Shown here in pieces: positions 18,474 through 27,133 of a stretch of 64,000 nucleotides of DNA; the first letter of the stretch is position 1; each line of letters starts with the position of its first letter. Under the pieces are notes generated by a model, which worked only from the letters and a program-made list of their open reading frames with translations, had not been told where the DNA came from and ran no database searches. The position numbers were made by a program, and so were the translations under genes. This DNA is from Dictyoglomus sp. (GTDB lineage: Bacteria > Dictyoglomota > Dictyoglomia > Dictyoglomales > Dictyoglomaceae). Location: NCBI GenBank assembly GCA_025060475.1, contig JANXBZ010000002.1:1-64000 (forward strand), written 5' to 3'.

Positions 18474-18932
18474 TCATCGAGAGTAATAAGTCAAAGCATA
18501 ACTATAAGTAGGATTTTCTGATTTATAGTATATATTGTTATAATTCCTAGAAGATTCAACCCAATTCCATATATCGTCCCAATCTGTATAGTAATCTTGC
18601 CACTGAATTACATTATATGGTTTGTTATTGTATGGACATATCAGTGTTTCTGAGAAATATAAAGGATTATAAAGTAAAAAAGTGGTGAAAGACCATGCAT
18701 CTATAGGGTAAGATTTATTTCTCAAATAGTACACTTCCAATGCTTCTTTAATCAACTTCATATTATATTTTTGTGTATTTCTTTTAGATTCTAATAAGAT
18801 CTCATAATATACGGGAACCCCTATGCCTATTATTATACCTAATATTAAAATCACAACTAAAACTTCTATAATGCTAAATCCCATATTTTTGTACTCTTTG
18901 GAAGTTTTTTTAAAATTATCAAAAATATACAT
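18474..18932 (-). CDS. type IV pilin-like (pseudopilin) protein
   Basis: A 152-residue protein with a prepilin signal. A charged leader of 18 residues ends in Gly, then FSIIEV opens a long hydrophobic helix (about 19-42) with Glu at +5, the hallmark of type IV pilins and pseudopilins cleaved by prepilin peptidase. The C-terminal part is Tyr-, Trp- and Asn-rich and not recognised. No pilus assembly genes lie nearby, so its partner system is elsewhere. It converges with the photolyase gene, 20 bp apart. Confidence 0.85.
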   Translation of the reverse strand: MYIFDNFKKTSKEYKNMGFSIIEVLVVILILGIIIGIGVPVYYEILLESKRNTQKYNMKLIKEALEVYYLRNKSYPIDAWSFTTFLLYNPLYFSETLICPYNNKPYNVIQWQDYYTDWDDIWNWVESSRNYNNIYYKSENPTYSYALTYYSR

Positions 18933-18996
18933 AATGCTTTAGACCTCCATAATTGTTTTCTTCAAGCATTTTTATTCAAAGAGCTTTTTTAAATTA

Positions 18997-19025
18997 TTGA
19001 CGATTTTTTTGAAATATTATATAAA
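18997..19025 (+). promoter_or_regulatory. promoter of the ROK gene
   Basis: TTGACG (18997-19002), a 17-bp spacer and TATAAA (19020-19025), about 42 bp before the ATG. Confidence 0.6.
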
Positions 19026-19067
19026 ATCATGTTAAAGTATATAAAATTTTAAACAAGGAGTGAAGAT

Positions 19068-20234
19068 ATGTCTAAGATAGGAAGACCTAATATTATTAAT
19101 GAGATTAATAGGGGATTAATTCTTCATTTAGTAAGAGAAGAGGGTCCCATATCTCGGGCAAAGATTGCAAGAAAACTTGGACTCTCAAGACCAACAGTAT
19201 CCGCTCATGTTCAAGATCTCATAAAGGAAGGATTAGTTTTAGAAGTAGGAAAGGGAGAGACTAAAAAAGGTAGAAAGGACATTTTATTGGTTTATAATGC
19301 AAAGCATGGATATATTTTGGCAGGTGATTTGGAAGGATCTTTCTTTAGACTTGCCATCTCAGATATGTCAGGAAAAATAGAATATGAAGAAGTAATAAAA
19401 ACCCAAGAATTAAGAGAAAAAAATCTTATGTATCCTCAAAATTTTCCAATAATTCTAAAGAAGATTTTAGAGAAAAATGGAATTCAAGGAGAAAACCTAA
19501 AAATACTAAGTTTTGGAATAACAGGTATTATTGACGAAGGAAGATTAATGTTATCCCCTGGCCTTCCTGAGTGGAACAATGCTCCTTTAGGAAAGATATT
19601 GGAGGAAGAATTTCCTTCTTCCTTGGTAATTTTAGAAAGGGATGTAAATATGGCAGTATTGGGAGAATATTGGAAAGGTGCAGGAAGGGGAAAGGAAAAT
19701 ATAGTTTATATAACTATTAGTACTGGAATTGGAGCAGGAATAATAATAAATGGGAAAATATATGAAGGTAAAAATAAGTTTGCAGGAGAGATAGGATACA
19801 TGTCAATAGATGATCCCAATTACATATATCCTGGAGTTTTGAATACCCCCTTTGGTTCCTTAGAATGGAATTCTTCATGGTCAGGAATACAAAAGAGATT
19901 GCAGCAGCTTGGTAAGAGTTATAAGACTATTGAAGAAATTTTTGAAAACTATGAAAAGGATAAGGAATTAAAGGAAATCATAGATATTTCTGCAGAAAAT
20001 CTTGCAAGAGCAATAGTTAATGTTACTACTGTATTGGCACCTGAAATTATCATTATTGGAGGAATTTTGGGAAGATATCTTGATATTTTATTACCTAAAA
20101 TGGAAAAAATCTTTGAACATTATCTACCAATTGATATAAATATTGTTTCTTCTCCCTTAGGAAATAATGCAGTAATATGGGGAAGTATATATAAAGCCTT
20201 AAATATTTATCATTCGTGTCCCGTTATTGTATGA
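19068..20234 (+). CDS. ROK-family transcriptional regulator
   Basis: A likely sugar-responsive repressor of the XylR/NagC type. The 388-residue protein has an N-terminal winged helix-turn-helix (about 18-65, ISRAKIARKLGLSRPTVSAH) and a C-terminal ROK domain with GIGAGIIINGKIYEG and AGEIGYM. The usual ROK zinc site (His in GEIGHM and a CxCGxxGC cluster) is missing: His is Tyr and the region has no cysteines. It could therefore sense sugar without zinc. AAGGAG precedes the ATG. It overlaps the convergent phosphoesterase gene by 11 bp; its targets are unknown. Confidence 0.87.
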   Translation: MSKIGRPNIINEINRGLILHLVREEGPISRAKIARKLGLSRPTVSAHVQDLIKEGLVLEVGKGETKKGRKDILLVYNAKHGYILAGDLEGSFFRLAISDMSGKIEYEEVIKTQELREKNLMYPQNFPIILKKILEKNGIQGENLKILSFGITGIIDEGRLMLSPGLPEWNNAPLGKILEEEFPSSLVILERDVNMAVLGEYWKGAGRGKENIVYITISTGIGAGIIINGKIYEGKNKFAGEIGYMSIDDPNYIYPGVLNTPFGSLEWNSSWSGIQKRLQQLGKSYKTIEEIFENYEKDKELKEIIDISAENLARAIVNVTTVLAPEIIIIGGILGRYLDILLPKMEKIFEHYLPIDINIVSSPLGNNAVIWGSIYKALNIYHSCPVIV

Positions 20235-21084
20235 TGATTTCAAATGTTTTTATGCCTCTTAGGATATTTTCTTCCCAGTCCTTTAGATTTTTTAAGTATC
20301 CGAAGGGACATCTATAGATATTAATTCCATCTTTATTTAGGATTAAGGGATTATGTTCATGACCGCAAATTAAATATTTTATTTTCTTATTTTTCAAAAG
20401 AATATCTCCTAGATATTTACTTCCAAGATAGGCAGAAAAGAAGTTTTTTGTATATATTAACTCCTCAAAGGGAAGGGTGTGTATAACCGTTACAATAATT
20501 TCTACTTTATTCTTAATATCTTCTATTTGTCTTTCCAATTCTTCTTTCATTACCTTACAAATCTCTTGATTAGAAAGTATCTTTCCTGAATCATCTCTAA
20601 AAACCACGAGTTTCCAATATATTTCTCTCCATCTTAAATTTCCATATTCACCCTTTTCATATTCCTCAATACTAAATTCTTCACTTCCTAAAGAATAATC
20701 ATACCATCCTACATTTCCCACAAATCCAACTTTATTTATAATCAATGGAGAAGAGGGAAGATAATGAAAATTATTTATTTTAGCAATTTTTTCAAGAATC
20801 TTTCTATACTTTTCAGAACTACTTATACCGTCTTCAATCCATAGATCGTGATTTCCAGGAACATATACTTTATAAAAATTCATGTCCTTTAACACTTCAA
20901 AGAACATATTTATATCCTCTATTTTTCTTGATATATCTCCTGCAAAAATAAAAACATCAGCGTTAAAGGAAGATAGTTTATCTCTTATTTTTAACAAAAA
21001 CTCCTTTACTTCTTCTTTCTTTAGGCCATTTCTAAGCCTTATATAGTCCAAGTGAATATCAGAGAGAGCTAGGATCTTCATCAA
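20224..21084 (-). CDS. calcineurin-like metallophosphoesterase
   Basis: A 286-residue protein with the full set of dinuclear-metal motifs: DIH at 9-11, GDISRK, GNHD, an isolated His in VIHTLPF, and GHEHNP. These predict a phosphoesterase; the substrate is unknown. It is the last gene of a minus-strand run with the membrane protein (4-bp overlap) and the alcohol dehydrogenase. Confidence 0.85.
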   Translation of the reverse strand: MMKILALSDIHLDYIRLRNGLKKEEVKEFLLKIRDKLSSFNADVFIFAGDISRKIEDINMFFEVLKDMNFYKVYVPGNHDLWIEDGISSSEKYRKILEKIAKINNFHYLPSSPLIINKVGFVGNVGWYDYSLGSEEFSIEEYEKGEYGNLRWREIYWKLVVFRDDSGKILSNQEICKVMKEELERQIEDIKNKVEIIVTVIHTLPFEELIYTKNFFSAYLGSKYLGDILLKNKKIKYLICGHEHNPLILNKDGINIYRCPFGYLKNLKDWEENILRGIKTFEIIIQ

Positions 21085-21488
21085 AGTACATAGTTTATTA
21101 GTCTATAAATAAATTCTACTACAGGCTTAATAAAGGAGAAAATAATAGAATTTTGAGAAATTTGAGATTGAATATTATAAGGTAAAAATTTAAGAATTAC
21201 TCCATAAGCAATTATGAGGAAACTTCCACCAAAAATTACAGAAAGAATTAGAGAAGGTAAGGCTAACAATATATATGAGAATATAAAGGTAAGGATAAAG
21301 GCAAATATGTTTGATGGGATATAAGGAGGAAATCGAAGGTATTTCATATAAAAGGGAAGAAGAGCGGAAGAGATAAAAAAAGCAATGACTATTGATAAAA
21401 TAAGAGCTATTTTATTACTAAAAATTTCCTTTAATCCTTTAAGGGCAAGTCCTATTATAGTTAAAACACAGATAAGATCAAATATCAT
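21081..21488 (-). CDS. small integral membrane protein, unknown
   Basis: A 135-residue protein with about four hydrophobic helices and almost no soluble part. The first helix and the GLKEIFSNK turn loosely resemble CvpA-type membrane proteins, but I would not assign it. It overlaps both neighbours by 4 bp (alcohol dehydrogenase upstream, phosphoesterase downstream), so it is surely translated as part of that set. Confidence 0.75.
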   Translation of the reverse strand: MIFDLICVLTIIGLALKGLKEIFSNKIALILSIVIAFFISSALLPFYMKYLRFPPYIPSNIFAFILTFIFSYILLALPSLILSVIFGGSFLIIAYGVILKFLPYNIQSQISQNSIIFSFIKPVVEFIYRLINYVL

Positions 21489-22504
21489 TCAGAATCCTCC
21501 CAAACAATTAAAATCCTTAAAGCCTTTCCTGATAATCCCGTTTCTACTGCTTTATGAATCTCCTTTAAAGGAAATTTATGGGAAATTATTCTTTTTACGT
21601 CAATTCTCTTATTGGCAATTAATTCTAAGGCTCTGCTATTGGTATAAGGGTTTACAAAAGAACCCATCAAAGTTATTTCTTTATAATATATATCAAAGGG
21701 AGAGATATTCAGAATTTCTTTCTTATCTGCAACACCAAAAATTAAGACTTTTCCTCCTCTTCTTACACTATTTATGGCAAGCTCAACAGTATCTGCTCTT
21801 CCCACAGCTTCTATGGCGATATCTACTCCAACTCCTGTTAACTTTTTAATTTCTGATGCGACATCCTCTTTTTGAGGATCAAAGGTATGAGCAAAAAAGG
21901 ATTCTGCTATTTCTCTTTTTTCCTTGACAGGTTCCGATAGAAAAACCTTTGATGCCCCATATATATATGCAAGTTGTAGAAGAATCAATCCTAAGGCTCC
22001 TCCCCCAATTACTAAGACTGTATCTCCTGGCTTTATCTTAATCTTTTCTATACCATGCAAGGCACAGGCACAAGGTTCCATCATTGCTCCTTCTTCGGGT
22101 GAAACTCCAGCAGGAAGCTTATAAAGTTTGTCATAGGGAACAGCACAGTAATCGGAAAATCCTCCATCAAGGTCTACTCCTAAAGCTTTTAAATTCTCAC
22201 AAAGATGAATCTCTCCTCTTCTGCAAAAATAGCAGTTTCCACAGGATATATTGGGATCAATAGCCACAAGATCACCAATTTTAAAACCTTTAACTTCAGA
22301 ACCTATTTCCACTATCTTTCCCGAAAATTCATGTCCTCTTATTATATTAGGCTTTCCATAACCTTTTCCTGAAAATATGTGCAAATCCGTACCACATATT
22401 CCCGCTGCTAATACTTTTATAAGGACCTCAGAAGGTTTTATAAAAGGCTTAGGACATTCTCTTAATACTAATTTGCCAGTTTCATCTAACATAGCTCCTA
22501 ACAT
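21485..22504 (-). CDS. zinc-dependent alcohol/polyol dehydrogenase (MDR family)
   Basis: A 339-residue medium-chain dehydrogenase. Catalytic zinc ligands are at C37, H58 and E59, and the structural zinc cysteines at C88, C91, C94 and C102. The NAD-binding motif is GGGALG. It is closest in feel to sorbitol and threonine dehydrogenases, acting on a polyol or sugar alcohol, but substrate cannot be fixed. It overlaps the VOC gene by 7 bp, and follows MFS and VOC genes in what looks like a small catabolic operon. Confidence 0.87.
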   Translation of the reverse strand: MLGAMLDETGKLVLRECPKPFIKPSEVLIKVLAAGICGTDLHIFSGKGYGKPNIIRGHEFSGKIVEIGSEVKGFKIGDLVAIDPNISCGNCYFCRRGEIHLCENLKALGVDLDGGFSDYCAVPYDKLYKLPAGVSPEEGAMMEPCACALHGIEKIKIKPGDTVLVIGGGALGLILLQLAYIYGASKVFLSEPVKEKREIAESFFAHTFDPQKEDVASEIKKLTGVGVDIAIEAVGRADTVELAINSVRRGGKVLIFGVADKKEILNISPFDIYYKEITLMGSFVNPYTNSRALELIANKRIDVKRIISHKFPLKEIHKAVETGLSGKALRILIVWEDSE

Positions 22505-22905
22505 AAATTTTCACTCCTTTTCTGAAGAGAATCAGGTAACATTTGCATTATCTCAATTTTATTACCATCGGGATCTCTTATCCATGCCTGATAATTTCCA
22601 TCAATTCCTAAAGAAGGTTCTATATCTATATGCCATCCTTTACTTTTTATTTTCTCAACGGTTTCAAAAATATTATCAGTAATAAGACAAATATGCATAA
22701 AGTTTTGATTTTCTTTTTGAACAATCTCTTTCTTGGGAAAAAGTTCTAGATATTGATCTTCTGCAATCTTTAAATATACAAGAATAAGCTTACCATCTTT
22801 TTCTAAATTAAAAAGCTTTTTAAATCCTAAAACTTTTTCATAGAAGTTTAAGGATTTTTCAAGATCTGATACCTCAAGGGCAATATGTCCTATTCCCTTT
22901 ATCAT
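22498..22905 (-). CDS. VOC (glyoxalase/bleomycin-resistance fold) protein
   Basis: A 135-residue protein with two babbb repeats. It starts GIGHIALEVSDLEKSLNFY and ends with YQAWIRDPDGNKIEIMQ, with His and Glu at the positions that usually bind metal. It could be a lactoylglutathione-lyase-like or methylmalonyl-CoA-epimerase-like enzyme; neither is certain. It lies 28 bp after an MFS gene and overlaps the dehydrogenase gene. Confidence 0.85.
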   Translation of the reverse strand: MIKGIGHIALEVSDLEKSLNFYEKVLGFKKLFNLEKDGKLILVYLKIAEDQYLELFPKKEIVQKENQNFMHICLITDNIFETVEKIKSKGWHIDIEPSLGIDGNYQAWIRDPDGNKIEIMQMLPDSLQKRSENLC

Positions 22906-22933
22906 TCTCTTCTTCGTTTATATTATACTATAA

Positions 22934-24175
22934 TCAAAAAGAATTTTCTTTTCTTGGGTCTTTAATCTTTTTAATGAGGAAGAAAAGGTTAAAGATTCCA
23001 ACTAAGAGGGAAATTGAAAATAAAGTCTCATATCCAAATAGATCAGATATTTTTCCTGCAATAAGTGGAGATAGAAAAGAAAAAGGAGCAATTAATAGAT
23101 TTAAAACTCCAATGTATAGTTCTTTTTTATTCTTTGGGGCTAAATCCAAAGTAATTGCTAAATCTCCTACCATAAAAGAGCTATATATTAAGCCAATTAA
23201 CATGAAAACAATATATATAAAGAAAGCTGAATTTCCAAAAAGAAGTAAAATTAAAGAAAGAATACTAAGAGATCTCCCAATAATTAAGGTAATCTTATGT
23301 CCCCATCTATCTCCAATAGGTCCAAAAAGAAAAGAGGATATTCCTTGAGATACAAGAAGTATTCCTGTAAAATCAGCAACAATCTTATCTGGAATAGAGA
23401 ATTTTTTCAATGCAAATACAACTATAAAAGATGTGTATGCTCCTGCTAAAGCTCCTAATACTCTGTTTATTATATAATTTCTAAAATTTCCGTCTTTTAA
23501 AACTATATTTATTCCTTTTATATATTCAGAAAATTTTACATCATCTTTTTTATCCTCATCGGGTTCCTCTCGAGTTAATGCTAAAAATATAAATGAAAAA
23601 AGTAGAGCAATACCTGCACATAAAAAGGAATATCCAAAATTCTTCGGGAAGGAATAATTAGATAGGAAATATCTTGCTAGGCTTGCACCACCAACTCCCA
23701 TCAATGCTCCAAGACCATTTCCCATTGCAAAATATGTTCCTCTTCTTGCAGGATGAATAACCTTCTCAATCAAGCTCATCCAAGGAGGCCCTAAAAATCC
23801 CATGGAGAATGTTGCTATTCCTAACATAAGAAGGGAAAGATAAAGAGCAAGCTTAGGATTATAGGGAACTATAAAAAAGGATATAAAAGCCATAAATAAA
23901 TAGGGAAGTCTTTCTCCTAAAGTAAATTTTAAAACCACATTTAATTTTTTGGATGCCTTTTCAGAAACCTTAGCACCTAAGATTGCAGGAATTCCCCATC
24001 CTAAATTAGCAATTGCAGGAATAAGACCAATCTCAATATTTCCTGCTCCAAGATTTTTAGCAAATAGAGGAAATAAAGTAAGAATTGACCCAAAAGTCAT
24101 TCCCAAACTAAAAAGGGCAAAATCAATACTATCTACAATAAAATTCCAACGATAATCTTTTTCACTTAAAGGCAT
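22934..24175 (-). CDS. major facilitator superfamily transporter
   Basis: A 413-residue membrane protein with about 12 transmembrane segments and a late loop GPIGDRWGHKI matching the MFS inter-repeat motif. The substrate is unknown. It opens the gene run that continues with VOC, dehydrogenase, small membrane protein and phosphoesterase. It lies 48 bp after znuB, so read-through from the zinc operon is possible. Confidence 0.87.
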   Translation of the reverse strand: MPLSEKDYRWNFIVDSIDFALFSLGMTFGSILTLFPLFAKNLGAGNIEIGLIPAIANLGWGIPAILGAKVSEKASKKLNVVLKFTLGERLPYLFMAFISFFIVPYNPKLALYLSLLMLGIATFSMGFLGPPWMSLIEKVIHPARRGTYFAMGNGLGALMGVGGASLARYFLSNYSFPKNFGYSFLCAGIALLFSFIFLALTREEPDEDKKDDVKFSEYIKGINIVLKDGNFRNYIINRVLGALAGAYTSFIVVFALKKFSIPDKIVADFTGILLVSQGISSFLFGPIGDRWGHKITLIIGRSLSILSLILLLFGNSAFFIYIVFMLIGLIYSSFMVGDLAITLDLAPKNKKELYIGVLNLLIAPFSFLSPLIAGKISDLFGYETLFSISLLVGIFNLFFLIKKIKDPRKENSF

Positions 24176-24223
24176 AGCAAAAATATAATACCAAAAATTG
24201 GTAAGGAAAGCAAATTATTTAAA

Positions 24224-25015
24224 TTATTTTCTCTTAAAAACCGATATTAAAAACAAAAGGGTAAGAATTAAAATTATTGATGCACCACTAGGAAGGTTAA
24301 AATAAAAAGATAAGGTAAGACCAGAAATAATTCCTATAAAGCTTACTATTGAAGAAAAAATTATCATTTCCTTAAGACTTTTGGACCAAGGAAGAACAAT
24401 AGAAGAGGGAATAACCAATAATGCAGAAATTAAAGTAATTCCAATTAATTTACTTGCTAAAACAATGGAAACAGCGGACAAACTTAATATGACCTCTTCT
24501 AGAATAAAAGTATTTATTCCTGAAACCTGTGCAGAGGTAGAATCAAAGATGATATAAACAATTTTCCAGTAATTTCTGAAAATAAAGAGAATTAAAATTA
24601 AAAGGAAAAACAAGGTAATTAGAATATCTTCGGTAGTTATTGCAAGGATATTGCCAAAAAGATAGCTAAATAAGTCCACAGAATATCCTTTATGCATATA
24701 AAGAAAAATAGCTCCCAATGCCATAGAGGAGGTATAAAATATCCCTATGGGAACATCTTCCTTTAATTTTATTTTTCTTTTTATATAAGGCATAACCCAC
24801 ACAATAATTAATGCAAAAATCAAAGCCAAAATAAGAGGATTTACTCCTAGAAGTATTCCTAAGGCTATTCCTCCAAAAGATGCATGACTAATTCCCGAAC
24901 CCATAAAGGTCATTCCTTTAAGAACTAAGTAAGAGCCTATAATGGAAGTAATTATAGAAAGAAGGAAACCTGAAATTATGGCTCTTTGCATAAAGGAATA
25001 AGAAAGAAAATTCAT
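24224..25015 (-). CDS. znuB: zinc/manganese ABC transporter permease
   Basis: A 263-residue ABC-3 family permease with about eight hydrophobic segments, including GSGISHASFGGIALG near 37 and SKLIGITLISALLVIPS near 190, both typical of ZnuB/MntB. It imports a divalent metal, most likely zinc, with ZnuC and ZnuA. It overlaps znuC by 4 bp and is the last gene of the three. Confidence 0.93.
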   Translation of the reverse strand: MNFLSYSFMQRAIISGFLLSIITSIIGSYLVLKGMTFMGSGISHASFGGIALGILLGVNPLILALIFALIIVWVMPYIKRKIKLKEDVPIGIFYTSSMALGAIFLYMHKGYSVDLFSYLFGNILAITTEDILITLFFLLILILFIFRNYWKIVYIIFDSTSAQVSGINTFILEEVILSLSAVSIVLASKLIGITLISALLVIPSSIVLPWSKSLKEMIIFSSIVSFIGIISGLTLSFYFNLPSGASIILILTLLFLISVFKRK

Positions 25016-25764
25016 TGTTTTTCTTCTCCTTCGTGGGTTAACAATAGAAATTCTTCCCCATATATCTCCTTTAAGGTCTTATGCAATCTCAAATCCTTGG
25101 GACATCCATGTAAGAAAATTCTTCTATTCAAACAGGCTAACTTATTAACTCTCTTTGTTATTACTCCTATATCATGGGATACTAAAATTATTGTTAATCC
25201 CTTTTTATTTAGATATTGCAAAAGACTGTAGAATTTTTCTTGAGTAGTAATATCCACTCCAATGGTAGGCTCATCCAATACAAGAAGTTTTGGTTCCTGT
25301 ACTAAAGCTTTTGCTACTAATACTCTTTGTTGTTGTCCCCCTGATAGCTCTCTAAATAATTTATCCTTATAATCCCACATCTCTACATGATTAAGAGCCC
25401 TCTCAACAATCTCTTCATCTTCTTTACTAATATTTCTCCAATTGTTTACAACCTTTCTTCCAAGTAATACTAAGTCCCAAACTCTTATTGGAAAATAACT
25501 CTCAATCTCTGCTCTTTGTGCAATATATCCTATCTTTTTCCTTTCTTCTCCTAACTTCCATGGTGCTTTTCCAAAAACTTCAACTTTTCCTTTTTTTGGT
25601 CTTAAAAGTCCTAAAATTATTTTAATTAGTGTGGTTTTTCCAGCACCATTGGGACCTATTATCCCCCAGAAATCTCCCTCTTCAACAATGAAATCTATAT
25701 CTTTCAAAATGAAAGTATTGTCATAGCCAAAGGATAAATTTTCTATTTCAATTATTTTGTTCAC
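25012..25764 (-). CDS. znuC: zinc/manganese ABC transporter ATPase
   Basis: A 250-residue ATPase with Walker A GPNGAGKTT, signature LSGGQQQR and Walker B LLVLDEPT, and an H-loop in LVSHD. It powers metal import through ZnuB. It overlaps znuA by 17 bp and znuB by 4 bp, the usual tight arrangement. Confidence 0.95.
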   Translation of the reverse strand: MNKIIEIENLSFGYDNTFILKDIDFIVEEGDFWGIIGPNGAGKTTLIKIILGLLRPKKGKVEVFGKAPWKLGEERKKIGYIAQRAEIESYFPIRVWDLVLLGRKVVNNWRNISKEDEEIVERALNHVEMWDYKDKLFRELSGGQQQRVLVAKALVQEPKLLVLDEPTIGVDITTQEKFYSLLQYLNKKGLTIILVSHDIGVITKRVNKLACLNRRIFLHGCPKDLRLHKTLKEIYGEEFLLLTHEGEEKQ

Positions 25765-26575
25765 TAAAAATCATCTCCAATATTTTTATGTTTTCTCTCA
25801 TCATTGAAAAATAATCTTTGTCATAACCTAATGGGTCTAAGGTTATCAATTTTGCTCCTGTTTCTTTGGAAATCATATTTAAAACAGGAGATATATTATA
25901 AGGTTCTTTTAGAATATATTTAATCTTTTTTTCTTTAATTAAATTAATTATTTCTGCAACTTTTCTTGGAGAAGGTTCTTTTCCTTCTCCTTCTTCGATT
26001 ATTCCTAAGGTTTTTATATTATATCTCTTAAAAAAGTAATACCAAGCGGGATGGTAAATAATTACTTCTTTTTTCTTATATTTTGAAAACTTTATTTTTA
26101 TTTCTCTATCTAATTCCTCTAATTTCTTTATTAGATCTTTAAAATTTTTATAGTAATATTCTTTATTTTTGATATCCATGCTTTTTAGTTTTTCATAGAT
26201 ATTTTCTGAGACCTTTTTTGCAAGGATGGGATCGAGCCATATATGAGGATTATTATCTTCAAATTTTATGTTGTAAGATACATTAAGAAGTTTTTTTCTT
26301 TTATCCTTAAGAATATTTTCCACCCAGTAATCTATATCCCCTCCATTTATAATAACCAATTCCGCTTTTTCGACTAATTTAAAAGTCTCAGGTTTTGGCT
26401 CAAAAACATGGGGATTAACATTTTTTGGAAGTATCAATAAAAATTCCCAATATTTTCCTCCTATAAAACTGGATAAGCTTTGTAAAGGAGGAATAGATAC
26501 TAAAGCCTTTCTTATTTCCCCTTCACTTTCTATAAAAAAGATTAATAGAATAATTAAAATAATAACTTTCTTCAT
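25748..26575 (-). CDS. znuA: zinc/manganese ABC transporter binding protein
   Basis: A 275-residue metal-binding protein of the ZnuA/TroA family. I start at the ATG at 26575, which gives a proper signal peptide (MKKVII, then a hydrophobic run); the longest frame would add 19 residues. Metal ligands are visible as His in NPHVFEP, His in HIWLDP, His in IIYHPAWYYFF, and Asp near the end (ITLDPLGYD). The His-rich loop of many zinc-specific members is absent, so manganese cannot be excluded. The -10 element lies only 9 bp from the ATG. Confidence 0.92.
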   Translation of the reverse strand: MKKVIILIILLIFFIESEGEIRKALVSIPPLQSLSSFIGGKYWEFLLILPKNVNPHVFEPKPETFKLVEKAELVIINGGDIDYWVENILKDKRKKLLNVSYNIKFEDNNPHIWLDPILAKKVSENIYEKLKSMDIKNKEYYYKNFKDLIKKLEELDREIKIKFSKYKKKEVIIYHPAWYYFFKRYNIKTLGIIEEGEGKEPSPRKVAEIINLIKEKKIKYILKEPYNISPVLNMISKETGAKLITLDPLGYDKDYFSMMRENIKILEMIFSEQNN

Positions 26576-26584
26576 AACAAAAAT

Positions 26585-26590
26585 ATTATA
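26585..26590 (-). promoter_or_regulatory. candidate -10 of znu operon, possibly leaderless
   Basis: A perfect minus-strand TATAAT ends 9 bp before the znuA ATG, leaving room for a 5' leader of only about 2-3 bases. No Shine-Dalgarno sequence is visible. The -35 (TTACAT at 17 bp) is weak. Confidence 0.4.
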
Positions 26591-26675
26591 GTCAATTTCA
26601 ACCAATAATGTAAAATAAATTTTTAAAGACAAGTAGAGTTAAAATATTATAAACTGTGAAAAAGAGGAATAAAAA

Positions 26676-27111
26676 ATGAAAAAAGTTTTAATTTCTTATT
26701 ATTCGAGAACAGGATTTACTGAGAAGTTGGCAAAGAGACTTCAAGAGGAACTAAATTGTGATATTGAGGAAATTATAGATAAAGTAAATACATCTTAAGA
26801 AGAAATACCATAATCGAGCCCATTAAAAAAGATCCTAAGGATTATGATTTTGTAATAATCTGTTCTCCTATATGGGTAGGAGCAGATTTGAAGTAGAAAG
26901 GATTGTAGGAAAAAATCCTTCCTAAACTTGAATTCCTTTTGGACTATGTAAAACAGAATTAAAGTATAGGAGCTTCTATCCAGGAATTAAGTCTTTAGGA
27001 TCGAAAAAGACATCTTTTCCATTCTTGGGGTATCTTCAAGGGAAAAAAGTAAATGTATCAGTATCTAGAAACATCAATATATTACGAGATATAAATTACT
27101 TAATTAGTTAA
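26676..27111 (+). pseudogene. decayed flavodoxin-like gene
   Basis: It starts ATG AAA AAA with an AGAGGA site upstream and encodes 40 residues of a flavodoxin start, with the FMN phosphate-loop-like SYYSRTGFTEKLAK, before a TAA. A second frame then continues the fold (IEPIKKDPKDYDFVIICSP, then IWVGAD) but with at least four more in-frame stops. It ends with recognisable sequence up to a stop at 27111. A frameshift plus several stops in an otherwise coherent reading indicates a gene in decay. It is the only such relic in the window and explains the otherwise gene-less 26633-27133. Confidence 0.85.
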
Positions 27112-27133
27112 ATTATCAGTTTTTTAAAAAATT

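Noticed and set aside
26676-26798. A real 40-residue gene at the start of the flavodoxin relic.
   Set aside because: The rest of the flavodoxin fold follows in a shifted frame with several stops, so this is a remnant, not a small protein.
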